Source: Deroplatys truncata
Lineage: Eukaryota; Arthropoda; Insecta; Mantodea; Mantidae
DNA: 64,000 bases
Direction: 5' to 3'
Assembly (NCBI GenBank): GCA_030765065.1
Contig: CM060977.1
Coordinates: 161,891,052-161,955,051, forward strand
Shown: in pieces, positions 1 to 10,217 of the stretch
Numbering within the stretch: the stretch's first letter is position 1
Layout: every line of letters starts with the position of its first letter
Translations under genes and position numbers: made by a program
The notes under the pieces: model-generated
What the model was told of the DNA's origin: nothing
What the model saw: only the letters and a program-made list of their open reading frames with translations
The model's database searches: none

Positions 1-448
1 TTTTCCATTACCTTATATTCCTTGGAAAAGACTGGAAGATATAGAAATGCAAATCATGTTCAGTGAGATTGCCAAAAAGAGCTCATTAGTTTGTTATAGG
101 CCAATCAAAAATACATGGGGTAGGGAAAAATATATGGACATAGTAAATAAAGAAGAGAGAGAATCTATTGCATGGGTAAGAACCGGAGCATGGAGGCTAA
201 GAGGGTTAAGACAGGGTATTCCTCAGAATCAATGTCCGATATGTGGTGGTAATGAAGACATTGAACATATAGTATTTAAGTGCCAAGGAACAGAAAATTG
301 GAGAAAAGAATTTTTTAATAAGAAGTGGTTGAAGAGGGATAGAAATACACTTATGATCGAAATGATATGCAAGGACGCTAGGAGCATTGGACAGTTTTTG
401 TGTAAAGTAAAAAATAAATGGCTTTGGACAGTGGAAAGAGAAGAGTAA
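1..448 (+). mobile_element. C-terminal remnant of a LINE reverse transcriptase protein
   Basis: The open frame 47-448 (133 codons from its first ATG) ends in a Trp/Arg-rich stretch followed by a Cys-Cys-His-Cys cluster (CPICGGNEDIEHIVFKC). This layout is typical of the zinc-binding tail that follows the reverse transcriptase in non-LTR retrotransposons. The reverse transcriptase itself would lie left of the window. The frame ends at the TAA near 446 and is followed by A-rich sequence, as expected for a LINE 3' end. The frame is intact in this part, but the clade cannot be decided from the tail. The ATG at 47 is probably internal. Confidence 0.6.
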
Positions 449-597
449 GAGGTAGCGCATCTTACTTTGAATGGAAAACTATAGTGAATATGTGATGGTT
501 AAGTAACCAATAAATGAAAAGTGAAAAACAAGTGGAAATGAGACATGAAAAAAAAAAGGAACTGAATAAAAAAAAAGCAAGATAATTTATTGACAAG

Positions 598-702
598 AAA
601 TTGTAAAATTAAATAATCTGTAGTGGTTGTCTACAGAATGCGTTGACGGTAAATTGTAAAATGTAAATAAACTATAGTGATTGTCTACTGAATGAATGAC
701 CA
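598..702 (+). repeat. Two tandem ~53-bp units in the LINE 3' tail
   Basis: Units at 598-650 and 651-702 share the pattern AAATTGTAAAAT, then TAGTGRTTGTCTAC, then GAATG. They lie just after A-runs (548-557 and 570-576) downstream of the LINE C-terminal frame. They look like a tandem 3'-tail repeat of that element. From 703 to 991 nothing else is recognised. Confidence 0.6.
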
Positions 703-1004
703 GGGTCAAAGTGCAGTAGACAATAAAATTGTAAAACTCTTAGCACAATAAAAACTGACCTATTACCTATATTATGGGCAAAACTCCTGATACAGAAAAA
801 CAAGGTTCACTTATTAAATTTTAGCCTTCCATCTATATCATCTCCAAATATTCCGGCCAGAAGCAACAACTGCATCATAGCCAGGTATTACATCAATGAC
901 TCTAAGCTGATGATGGAGGCAACATGCTTTTAAAAGGTTAAAGGTAAATAAATACTACTCAAAAAGAAGTTAAGTTTTTGAATGAGTGATTCAGTGGGAT
1001 TATT

Positions 1005-1373
1005 CATTCATTCATTCTCTGTTTAACTTCCTCTTATGTAGGACTTACACCCCCCAGGATTTACAGGCGGGTACCTGGGGTCAGAGGCCCGTTGAGGAGC
1101 AGACACTCATGGATTAGACAGAATATCCAGGATGGGTGATCAGCCCAATGCCCGGTATAGGAGGAAGGAAGTAGATGAAACGAAATGATAGTGAAATGGA
1201 TGAAAGGAAAGGTGATGATGGAGCAGTTGATGGAATAAATGGCGGGGGAAACTGGAGAACCCGGAGAAAACCCGGCTTTGTCCACCACAAATCCCACATG
1301 TGGGTCCCTGGGATGGAACCTGGGCCACCTCGGTGAGAGGCAAGCAGTCTAACCACTCAGCCACAGCGCCGCC
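1005..1373 (-). mobile_element. tRNA-derived SINE with 13-bp target-site duplication
   Basis: On the minus strand the element starts with a tRNA-like head. An A-box-like TGGCTGAGTGGTTAGAC (about 1347-1363) is followed by a B-box-like GGTTCCATCCC (about 1313-1323). A unique body follows, and the end is a short tandem tail read on plus as CATTCATTCATTC at 1005-1017. The 13-bp sequence CAGTGGGATTATT flanks it exactly at 992-1004 and 1374-1386, so both ends are defined. The intact duplication suggests a fairly young insertion. Confidence 0.88.
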
Positions 1374-1386
1374 CAGTGGGATTATT

Positions 1387-1790
1387 ACTGCAACAATTCG
1401 TGCACTTCATCCTGTTTTTCAAATCTCTCAGCAAAGAGGTTTCCATTATAGAAATAGTATTTATTTTCTCAAGAAAATGAGCAATCTTTCATCACTGCCA
1501 TTCATTCAAACATCAAGGCAGTGTATATCTTGAACAGGGCACCCCCAATGTATATTCTGAGCTTCCCTTCCCAGATTTGTTGCAGCTTCAACATAATTTG
1601 TGCAGTATATGCAATGCAGTGACATATGGAGAATAGTATAAACTGATACCTTATGGTAAGTGAAATATGCGGTGCTTTGATATTTTGCTATATGAGACAC
1701 AAAGCTTTCAAAATACCCAACAATAAAAACTAGGCATTTGGTACCTCATTGTTAAAAGAAATTCTCTCTTTGGTTACATCAGTATGTATT
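1387..1790. other. 3' flank of the NICN1-like gene
   Basis: No second gene is seen. A minus-strand AATAAA polyadenylation signal lies at 1460-1465, about 325 bases past the NICN1-like stop codon. It is the only canonical signal noticed before the SINE. No T-run that would mark a retrocopy poly(A) tail was seen. Confidence 0.3.
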
Positions 1791-2687
1791 TCAACACGGA
1801 GGCAAGCAGGTAAATTCATATGCAGGAAATGCAGTTCTGGAGGTGGCTTTAGAATGTCCTGGATACTTAGCAGCTGCAAGAGTTTGTTGGCGTATCACTG
1901 CTGCAACTGGACTATAGCATTTGCACACACTGTTCTCTGAGATGGGATGTCTAAGAGGAACTGGTTTGGTTGTGACATTGGACATATCTGCATAAACATT
2001 CAATTGTTCTACATAAAATGTTTTCCACTCAAGTGATGGCTGCCGGAGAATTAACCGCAATCCCTGTACGTCTTGTAGAATCACAAGACTCTGCTTAGCT
2101 GAAATGGAGAAAAAGTCTTGACTTCCCTTCTCATAGTGGTATGCTGGCATCAGTTCTTTGCGGGGCAGTGCCACAATCCATGTTGTGAGATCTTCTAAGG
2201 TAGGCTCAACATTAACTGAAGAGGAGGCACTTCCAAACATCCTTGGTGTACCAAGTTTGGGTCCAGTTACCTTTGTAACATAACGAGGCAGAGTTCCAGT
2301 ATTCCACATCTCCTTGCAGAAGAGATTTGTTTCTACAGGACTTTCCTTATGGTACTGAACAAGCATGGAAAGCCAAGCAGTATAGAAGTTTTGGAACACT
2401 ATTTCTCCAACTTGTGCTGGGTGAGAAAAAACAAGATCAATCATGGAGCATCTTGATGGTGTCATGCCTTCTTCATTGAGATTTACTAAAGTAGGTCCAC
2501 TCACAGAGAAATTTAAATTAATGCGTCTGCTGTTTTGAACAGAATTGTGTTTGGGTTTGTAGATATTTTCTGTGCTTGCCAAAGGAGTAATACAAGTACT
2601 TGTTCTTTGAGATTTCTTCTGATCCTCTGTCATGTTTATTTTTTTCCTTGCATGTATATTTTTATAAAAATTATTAATTGTTGCCAA
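1791..2687 (-). CDS. NICN1: Nicolin-1-like protein (tubulin polyglutamylase complex subunit)
   Basis: The 298-residue frame resembles vertebrate nicolin-1, an accessory subunit of the TTLL1-containing complex that adds glutamate chains to tubulin on cilia and neuronal microtubules. The strongest matches recalled are IVFQNFYTAWLS (residues 96-107) and LRLILRQPS followed by W-x-x-F-x-V-E-x-L-x-V-Y (210-232). Similarity begins near residue 57, so the first ~55 residues are an extension and the true start may be ATG 1, 19 or a spliced-in exon. The last ~40 residues do not match well, and readthrough into an intron is possible. The homologous core is uninterrupted in one exon, while the mammalian gene is split, so this is either an intron-poor gene or an old retrocopy. 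No disabling change is seen. Assignment is from remembered family sequence. Confidence 0.72.
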   Translation of the reverse strand: MATINNFYKNIHARKKINMTEDQKKSQRTSTCITPLASTENIYKPKHNSVQNSRRINLNFSVSGPTLVNLNEEGMTPSRCSMIDLVFSHPAQVGEIVFQNFYTAWLSMLVQYHKESPVETNLFCKEMWNTGTLPRYVTKVTGPKLGTPRMFGSASSSVNVEPTLEDLTTWIVALPRKELMPAYHYEKGSQDFFSISAKQSLVILQDVQGLRLILRQPSLEWKTFYVEQLNVYADMSNVTTKPVPLRHPISENSVCKCYSPVAAVIRQQTLAAAKYPGHSKATSRTAFPAYEFTCLPPC

Positions 2688-3023
2688 TTAGATATCTACA
2701 GGCATATTCTATTTCTTTTACAATTTTGTCTTTCTTGGTTTCCCCTTCAATGTCATTCAAATACTTGTACTTACATATTAACTTCTAAAGCAAATGATAA
2801 ATAAATGAAGATCAGAACGAAAACAAACCCAAATAAAAGAATAGAGCTTCCTTTCTTTTTCTGTTTTGGAGGTTACAATATATGAGATTACTAAAGTGCA
2901 ACTTTGACATTTTTCTACCATTATGGGGTAAGTTACTAGAATTTGGTGATATTCGGGTTGTTAGGTTTCATTCAATACCGACAACTACGTAAATATGCAC
3001 CCTAGGGAACATAACATAACTTA
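2688..3023. other. Unassigned flank between NICN1-like frame and mariner copy
   Basis: AT-rich sequence with no coding, repeat or RNA signal that I can support. It would contain the 5' flank or first intron of the minus-strand NICN1-like gene. Confidence 0.3.
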
Positions 3024-3025
3024 TA

Positions 3026-4204
3026 CCCCCGCCGCTGAAACGTTGCACTTGACAGCTTGCGTTTAAGTTGGTACACTCGCAAAAAAACAGATGAAAAGCT
3101 TTCACCGTTTGACTTTCAATCACAAGGCAGCATTCCGGATGATCGATGACAAAGCGGAAGCGGAAACGGAGCTGGATGCGGCTCTGTTGCCGGATGTAGC
3201 TATCCCCAACCACGTGCTTCAGTTTGTGAATCTCTAGCACAAACGTCGAGTTGTTCTTTGCAAGCTACATATTGTTCTTGTTATTTGTGGTTATTGTTTT
3301 ATAGTTTAGTTATTGTTCGTTTATACATATATATTTATCTGTTTTATATACATTTAAGTCATGTTATTTATTTATACAAGATTTAAGTGCGACAATGTCT
3401 GAAAAACGACGTCGATCGCCGAGTGATGATTCACGAAGTGTAAATCCTTTGCGCCACTTATAATAGTCAGGCATTGGAACTATTAAGGAGCACCCGAGGA
3501 TTCTTTGAACAGGAAAAGGAGTACGTGAAGCTTCACAGCCATCCCTCTATTCCTGCTGATAAAGCCGTACACTGTCACTTCAACCCCATCAAATTAGTGT
3601 GGAACGACATTAAGGTTTATGTGAGGGAGAACAATAAGTCATTTACTATTACCGAGGTGGAAAGGCTTTTGTGGGAAGATGTGGCGACGGTGGACGCGGC
3701 TTCGTGGAAGAAGAAAGTAGATCATGTGAATAAGCTAATACGAAAAACACAAGAAATAGACGGAATTATTAGTGAGTGTGAACCATTAATGATATGCCTT
3801 GGTGAAGATAATGACGACGGGATTTGGGTGGAATTGAGCCATTGCTGTTTTAAATCGTGAATGAAAATAACTTTTGTTATCGCGTGCTTATAATTTGTTT
3901 TATTTCTCCTCAATGTGGCAGGCAAGTTTGCATTGTTCTGTTTCTATATTGTCAAAAGTGCGTAATTTATTCTACATACGCTGCAATGTTTATGCAAAGT
4001 TATTTTCAATTAACAATAATAATACAAAATAGTTATTATACATTGACGTTCGCTACTACGTACACTTTTGTATGCGGCTTAGACACAGAAAGAACTATCA
4101 GCTGTTGTTGTTTACTAGCCACTCTGGCAACGTCGCAACCACAATGTAGCCAACTTTACGCGAAGCCACATGAACTGTCAAGTGCAAAGATTCAGCGGCG
4201 GGGG
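3026..4204 (+). mobile_element. Internally deleted Tc1/mariner element, copy 1
   Basis: Terminal inverted repeats begin CCCCCGCCGCTGAA and match over 30 bases with two differences (3026-3055 against 4175-4204). TA dinucleotides flank both ends (3024-3025, 4205-4206), the target site of the Tc1/mariner group. A start of the transposase (MSEKRRR..., ATG at 3395) and an acidic-tailed C-terminal part remain, while the middle of the gene is gone. Copies of the same family lie at 44765-45727 and 46890-47274. The element cannot encode transposase and would depend on one made elsewhere. Confidence 0.88.
3474..3860 (+). pseudogene. Tc1/mariner transposase, N-terminus fused to C-terminus by deletion
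   Basis: The 128-codon frame runs from the helix-turn-helix region (FFEQEKEYVKLHSHPSIPAD) straight into the DDE-domain end (FNPIKLVWNDIK). The junction near 3570 removes the first two catalytic aspartates. At the place of the usual NPIE/NPID acid it has NPIK, so the third catalytic residue is lost too. The C-terminal helix WKKKVDHVNKLI and acidic tail resemble the Sailor-like protein at 55360-56253. Upstream, stop codons separate the MSEKRRR start from this frame. It is non-functional. Confidence 0.8.
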
Positions 4205-4429
4205 TACCAATAAATAAATTGGCTAATGTTGGATGTCAGGGCGGTCAACGTTCTAACTCGAGTATCTAGCTTATAACTACAGAAATCACCATAAAACCTA
4301 TTTACAAAAGGCGTACTATTTCGGTCTTCTACTAGTACTATGAAATACCATTGTATATCGTATTCTGTAGTATTATTTTCTTCGGTGCAAAGGTTTGGGC
4401 ATCAACTCCCTTCTCAGCTATATTCGCCG

Positions 4430-4672
4430 TATGACGATGTCATCCTTCGTGTTGTAGTGGTTACCATGCTACTCTTTGGTTCCCAAGGTCGTGGGTTCAA
4501 ACCCGAAGGAGGACAATGGAATGTTTTCGTGTCGTAGAATTACGTAAAAGAACTTCAAGCCTGATAAAGAGGCCTCATAGCAAAAATAACCGGTCTTTCA
4601 CACTCAATATAGAATGGGATGCTAAGAACCAAAGTAGTTAAAGAGTGTCCTTAAATAACACTCAATTTAATT
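4430..4672 (+). mobile_element. tRNA-derived SINE, family shared with 14570-14842
   Basis: A-box-like GTAGTGGTTACCATGC and B-box-like GGGTTCAAACCC (about 4491-4502) form a tRNA-like head. The 3' part, including TAAAAGAAC, CAATATAGAATGGGA and AGTAGTTAAAGAGT, matches the reverse complement of the SINE at 14570-14842. It ends near ACTCAATTT. No clear target duplication was found, so both ends are approximate. Confidence 0.75.
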
Positions 4673-6160
4673 TAGCTGACTGCCTATAACCTCTTAGATG
4701 TACCTTAGCATTAAATTAAGCACCGGACCGTGTTTTGGGCGTAATTAATATAAATGAGTATGTTATTAAACTTTCAAATTACTGTAATTGTATGAACAAC
4801 AACTTATAGTTGCGTTTAATATGATTTCGACGTACTTGCATAAAAAACAAAACAATTAAAATTCGAGTTTCTTTTATGAAGATCTTCTTCCTTTAAAATA
4901 AAACCCCACACAAACAGATGACGCTTACACAGAACATTAAAAATAAACAATTCAAATTTCTAGTTAACTAAAAAAGTAAGACCTAATGATTAATAATAAC
5001 CTAATAGCCTAACCTAACAATGCAATGTTTGTGCAATTAGCCTAACTAATTTAACTATAACTAATCTAATATAAATAGTAATCAAGAGCGTTATTTTAGT
5101 TTCGCTGGGAGTAGGGGCAAAATTGCTTGAAGCAGTTGTTCAATTTTTCATGTGAATTTTAACCCCACATTTAACCTAAGAGAAAATAATCTTTTAAATG
5201 TGAAATGTTTGTGTTAAAAGTAGAGTTCTAGAAAATTTTCATTTGCTAGAGCAATAATAACCAGTAGTCTTAATTATTTCTCACAACTTGGGGGGGGGCA
5301 ATTGATCCCCCTTATACCCCCAAATGACGCCCTTGATAGTAATATAATTAATAATATAATAATAAGTGCGTCAGTTGGTACTAAATGGTCAGCATGCAGA
5401 GTTTGAACACCTGTAAATTTAAAAACAAGGCGCCTTCGTAACAAATAGCATATAACTAACCTCCCCAATACCATGGAAATAGACTATTTACTTGAGAGAG
5501 TGCTTAACGGACTTACGAACGAAATCGAGCCGTCGTCCACACAGGAGACACCACAATGGATGCGTAGATTCCATTGTGTAGTATATGATTGTAATGTATT
5601 TTAGTGGAGTTTGAAGTCAAATTGTGGGAATATCAGATGTGTATAGTTGTAATAACTCTCAATGGTCAGAGGACAACAATTTTTAGCAGGCAAGAAATAT
5701 AGATATTGCATCTTTTAAATTATTACTATACACTTCACATGCGTCAATGTAACTTATAAGTAATATATTTAAAGTATAGAACACGATACATGCGTATTTA
5801 GCGGTTTGAACTAGATACAGCAGTTTTGTAGTAGTCATTTCATAGATGACTGTTACAGATGAGGCCTGGGGAAGAGTATATAAAATTTTTAAACGAAAGT
5901 AAAGTCCCTGCTATATTTAACATACCTCCGCACTTGTTTAAATGCCAGTTAAACGAAGAATACTGAATGGGCCACCAACTGTGATTTGAACCTGCAAGGA
6001 TATGATGTTACTTGTGTAGAGGGAAATAAGTACTGCGGTAATTATTGAGTAAGCACATATTAATACTGTGCTAATTTAAAGTCGCATTTGTATTGTATTA
6101 TATGATATCAGCAGCATAACCAGAAAATATTAACGGGGTTGCATATAGCTATGCATTTTT
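4673..6160. other. AT-rich stretch without recognised genes
   Basis: Only short spurious frames occur. At 5287-5335 there is a run of nine G followed by C-rich sequence. On the minus strand it reads AAGGGCGTCATTTGGGGG, which resembles the G-rich terminus of some cut-and-paste transposons. No partner end was found, so it is not called as an element. Confidence 0.3.
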
Positions 6161-6231
6161 ACTTTCTCTACTACGTATAGTAAGTAGGTGTTGAGACCCC
6201 TGAATCACAAAATTTTTTTTTTGGAAACATG

Positions 6232-6265
<34 letters not shown>

Positions 6266-6512
6266 TGTGAACAGCATAACTCAGAAACGAACAGCCGGAT
6301 AAACGCCAAACTTGGTATTTAGGTTCAGTATCTTCCAGAGATGCGACAGGAAGATTTTCAAGAAATATCCCCACCCCAGATTACCCTTTACATGGAACTT
6401 TTTCGAAAATTTTAATTTTCTCAAAAATGGCTCTAACGATTTTGATTAAAATATCATATGTTTAAGATATGTCATTTTAATTTATGTCATATACGTTTTT
6501 TTTTTGTTTTTT
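6161..6512 (-). mobile_element. HINE-like element, deleted module-X copy
   Basis: It starts with ACTTTCTCTACTACGTATAG (the 3' hairpin end read in reverse), lacks the next ~65 bases of consensus, carries a pure GT tract at 6236-6264 and then follows the family consensus. It stops in a T-rich run at 6496-6512 where the next copy begins, so the rest was displaced or lost when that copy inserted. Confidence 0.8.
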
Positions 6513-7466
6513 ACTTACTATGCTACGTATAGTAAGTAGGGGAAGTATTGTATTCCACCCAAAATTTCGATACCGAGATTTCACCGGAAATATACGTTTT
6601 GAGAGCTCCTGAATAAAAAAAAAGCATTTTTGGAAACATGTCCGAGTGTGTGTGTGTGTGTGTCTGTGAACAGCATAACTCAGAAACGAACAGTCGGATA
6701 AACACCAAACTTGCTATTTAGGTTCAGTATCTTCCAGAGATGCGACACGAAGGTTTTCAAGAAAATTCCTCACCCAAGATTACCCTTTAAATGCAACATT
6801 TTTCGAAAATTATAATTTTCTCAAAAATGGCTCTAACAATCTTGATTAAAATATCATATGTTTAAGATGTTTTCATGACAAATGAAATGTATATCTTGAA
6901 TTTTCTATGAATGTCTCCAAAAGTATTCTTCATTGTGAACGACTTTTGATTAACTGGTAAACCATAAGAGATAGACAAAATTTTACTACACAAGTAAATG
7001 TAGATCGCATTTAAAATACACAATTTATGTCATATAGATTTTTTTTTGAGTGAACCATTTTCAAGATATTGCTTGTTATTCCCTTAAATTTTTCAGTATT
7101 TATGTTCTCAAATGGAAATTCGTTATTCATTTTTTTGTCTTGGATGTGCAAAGAGTATTAATCGGTGGAAAAGAGAATGGTGCTGCACCTAGCAACCAGC
7201 TATTAAGAGATATGTCTATGCTTAAAGGCTAGTGTATTTCTATATTGCCCTTGCAAATACAAAACAAGGGGAACATAGTACGCCTTAAGCGATAGTCAAA
7301 TATTTTTAGAACTGGTCGCTATGTATAAAATGTAATTCTCTTTGCATGTCAAAAGATCGTTTCTGCAAATGTTTATCTCGATTAATATGAAATAGATGGA
7401 GAATAAGAGTTTGTAAGAATAATTTGTACAAGAGTAGAGAAAGTCATGTGAGTGTAGCACATCAGA
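6513..7466 (-). mobile_element. HINE-like element with both ends, rearranged inside
   Basis: It runs from a mutated hairpin end (ACTTACTATGCTACG) to GTAGCACATCAGA, so both termini are present. Around 7281-7355 a segment is inverted relative to the consensus: it reads as the reverse complement of the CAAAGAGAATGGAAT to ACTATCGCTTAA part. This creates a local near-palindrome with sequence at 7150-7230. Confidence 0.8.
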
Positions 7467-7472
7467 TTTTTT

Positions 7473-9303
7473 ACTTTCTCTACTACGTATAGTAGGTGGG
7501 GGAAGTATTGTATTCCATCCAAAAATTCGATACCGAGATTCCACCGGAAATACATGTTTTGAGACCCCCTGAATCCAAAACAAGCATTTTTAGAAGACAT
7601 GTACGTGTGTGTGTGTGTCTGTGTGCCTGTGAACAACATAACTCAGAAACGAACAGTCGGATAAACACCAAATTTGGTATTTAGGTTCCGTATCTTCCAG
7701 AGATGCGACATGAAGGTTTTCAAGAAAATCCTCCCTCCCCAGATTACCTTTTACGTAGAACATTTTTCGAAACATTTCTCAAAAATGGCTCTAACGAGTT
7801 TGTTTAAAATATCATATGTTTAAGATATGTTCATGACAAATGAAACGTATATCTCGAATTTTCTGGGAATGTCTCCAAAAGTATTCTTCATTGTGAACGA
7901 CTTTTGCACAAAAAATATTGATCGCGTTAAAATACACAATTTATGTTATATACATTTTTTTGTTGAGTGAACCATTTTCGAGATATTGCTTGTTATTCCC
8001 TGAAATTTTCCAATACTTATACTTTTTCTCAAATTCGTTATTCATTTTTTTTCCTGGTAATGCAAAGAGAATGGAACACTCCACATAGCAACCACCTCTT
8101 AAAATATTTGACTATAGCTTAAAGCCTACATATTCCCCTTGCATCTGAAGAATTACATTTTATTGTTTTATTTGTTTGGTGAGGTGCTTTATGTTTATCT
8201 GCCCCACGTATGGGAGCCAATTTGAAAAAGTATTGTTCTTCAACTTGTTTGTTTGTAGGTTACGTAATTATTTGGAGGAGTTTGCCTCACAGTTGTACGC
8301 CAATTTGCGGTAGGTTTTTGGTTACGTAATGAAGATACACTTTGATGTTGTTTGATTTTTAGGACGCCAAAACTTTATAGTGAATATGCTGCTTGTTTTT
8401 ACGTAATATTATTAACGTTGTTTGCCTCGGCTGCTTTCAGTCGCACTATAGAAACACGAATTCTGGCAGGGTTGTGATAAGACTCAAATTATAAGACGCC
8501 ACACAATTTACTTTTTAAATTTTACTTCTTTTATTTCACTTTATATATGCACATTTTTATAAACATAACACTTTATAAAATAAAACTGTGAGCACTTAAT
8601 AAATTTTTGGCGGAGAACACAAATTTTATCATTTATACTTTACAACATTTTTACCCACGACTTTCACGTTTGCTCTCCACAACTTCATGTCCGCGACCAT
8701 TGCGTCTGCTGTTCACTACATCTTGCCCGAGACTGACTAAATTCAACGGTGAAAACCTTTAGCTTCGGTAATGCCATTCTCTTATTGGCTAATTCTAGTG
8801 CAATAGAATTTACGTATTCAAACTAAAATTCCAAACTGGTTAATTCCAAACTGTAAGCAAAATTACGTTTATACCGATCTTTTTCATAACCAGTACTTTT
8901 AAAATTCCAAACACATTATTGTCACCAAAATTACATTATTGCCTCATTATTAACATCCTAAAACACAGTATTCTCACAGTTTTTGCACTATTAGAGTATA
9001 TAAACGTTTACATATCACTAATAAATACGTTTACAATAAAAATAAGTATTTACGACTTTTCATTCAATTTATATAATAATTATATACATATTGTTTTCTA
9101 GGTGGGCTGTTATTGAATTTAATTAATAGAAAATACAATTAATATCATTTAGGCATTAAAATACTGCCTCATATCTACAAGAAAATTAGCAATAAGGTTA
9201 ACATCTCGATATCTCGATTAACATGAAGCATATGGGGAATAAGCCCTTGTAAAAATATTTTGTACAAGAGTAGAGAAGGTCATGTGAGTGTAACACATCA
9301 GAT
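7473..9303 (-). mobile_element. HINE-like element split by a solo LTR
   Basis: The left part 7473-8145 follows the consensus from ACTTTCTCTACTACG to CCTTGCATC. The right part 9172-9303 resumes at TATCTACAAGAAAATTAGC and ends GTAACACATCAGA. A 1026-bp solo LTR (8146-9171) lies between. With it removed the family sequence is continuous, so the LTR element inserted after this copy. Confidence 0.88.
8146..9171 (+). mobile_element. Solo LTR of a Ty3/gypsy-like retrotransposon, copy 1
   Basis: The 1026-bp unit begins TGAAGAATTAC and ends ACTGCCTCA, giving the 5'-TG...CA-3' ends of an LTR. It is flanked by CATC/TATC (8142-8145, 9172-9175), a 4-bp duplication with one mismatch. It matches the reverse complement of 39723-40802 over its length, including GCCCCACGTATGGGAGCC near its start. 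Related GAGCCCCACGTTCGGGAGCC sits in the gypsy 3' LTR at 24203. No internal region remains, so it is most simply a product of recombination between the two LTRs. Confidence 0.82.
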
Positions 9304-9310
9304 TTTTTTA

Positions 9311-9527
9311 ATGTCCTGGACATACAAAGAGAATGGAATGCGCCACATAGCAAGCAGCTCTTAAAGCATTTGACTATGGCTTAAAGCCTACCATGTTTCC
9401 CTTGCACCTGCAAGAAAATTAGCAATAAGATTAACATCTCGATTAACATGAAGCATATGGAGAATAAGCGTTTCTAAAAATAGTTTGTACAAGAGTAGAG
9501 AAAGTCATGTGAGTGTAACACATCAAA
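9311..9527 (-). mobile_element. HINE module Y (isolated end segment)
   Basis: Only the ~220-bp distal part of the family is present, from GTCCTGGACATAC through CAAAGAGAATGG to GTGTAACACATCA. It abuts the T-run of the previous copy. It is best explained as the remainder of a host copy split by insertion. Confidence 0.82.
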
Positions 9528-9540
9528 TACTTTACTTTTT

Positions 9541-9763
9541 TTGTCCTATTAATGCAAAGAGAATGGAATACTCCACATAGCAACCAGCTCTTAATATATT
9601 TGACTATCGCTTAAAGCCTACCAATTCCCTTTCCATCTACAAGAAAATTAGCAATAAGATTAACATCTCGATATCTCGATTAACATGAAGCATATGGAGA
9701 ATAAGCGTTTGTAAAAATAGTTTGTACAAGATTAGAAAAAGTCGTGTGAGGTAACACATCAGG
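9541..9763 (-). mobile_element. HINE module Y, second tandem unit
   Basis: This has the same segment as the preceding unit, from GTCCTATTAATGCAAAG to GTAACACATCAGG, joined by a T-rich spacer. It differs at several positions from its neighbour, for example a damaged subterminal repeat (GATTAGAAAAAGTC), so the two are not a recent duplication. Confidence 0.82.
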
Positions 9764-10217
9764 TTTTTTTTAACAATTTGTATCAAGACATAAGGCGTAA
9801 ATATAGCGCTACCAGTGATACGATTAGGAAGTACCTCGTTCCCACCAACTTAGAAAGATGCTAATTATTTTAACGAAGCTACTTTTGCTATTAACCATTA
9901 CATTATTTTTAGCAAGGGGGTTTTCAACCACCAAACCTCTTCCCCTAACTACACCTCTGTTCGATAAATATTTCCATTATTGCTCAGGACCTCTTCAGTC
10001 TCGGGCATATTGTACTACCAAATCGCATTTACTCTCATTTCTATTTATGTCTATAACGCAGAGTTGATTTAACTTTCAAACATGAGGTGAAAGACAGTTT
10101 TCTAAATCTGAAACTCCAACTATGAAAAACAATGATTTTATTTTAGACATAGTCGTTAGGATTTTCGCGGGACTTTTGTTTAAAATCACTTATGTAATAT
10201 CAGGACTAAATCTTATT
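9764..10217. other. Unassigned spacer between HINE copies
   Basis: The frame 9858-10067 starts with a hydrophobic stretch (MLIILTKLLLLLTITLFLA) but has no recognisable body or homologue and is probably chance. No repeat or RNA gene is seen. Confidence 0.25.

Noticed and set aside
1313-1363. A functional minus-strand tRNA gene
   Set aside because: The A- and B-box-like sequences belong to a SINE with a long unrelated body, a tail and target duplications. No cloverleaf with a proper acceptor stem was found.
1791-2687. Processed retrocopy of NICN1
   Set aside because: It is intronless, but no poly(A) tail, flanking duplication or disabling mutation was seen. The question is left open rather than called a pseudogene.
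2535-2804. Plus-strand frame of 89 codons opposite the NICN1-like gene
   Set aside because: It is a shadow of the minus-strand coding sequence and AT-rich flank, with no family resemblance.
5285-5335. G/C-rich transposon terminus
   Set aside because: It looks like a G-rich end on the minus strand, but no inverted partner or target duplication was found nearby.
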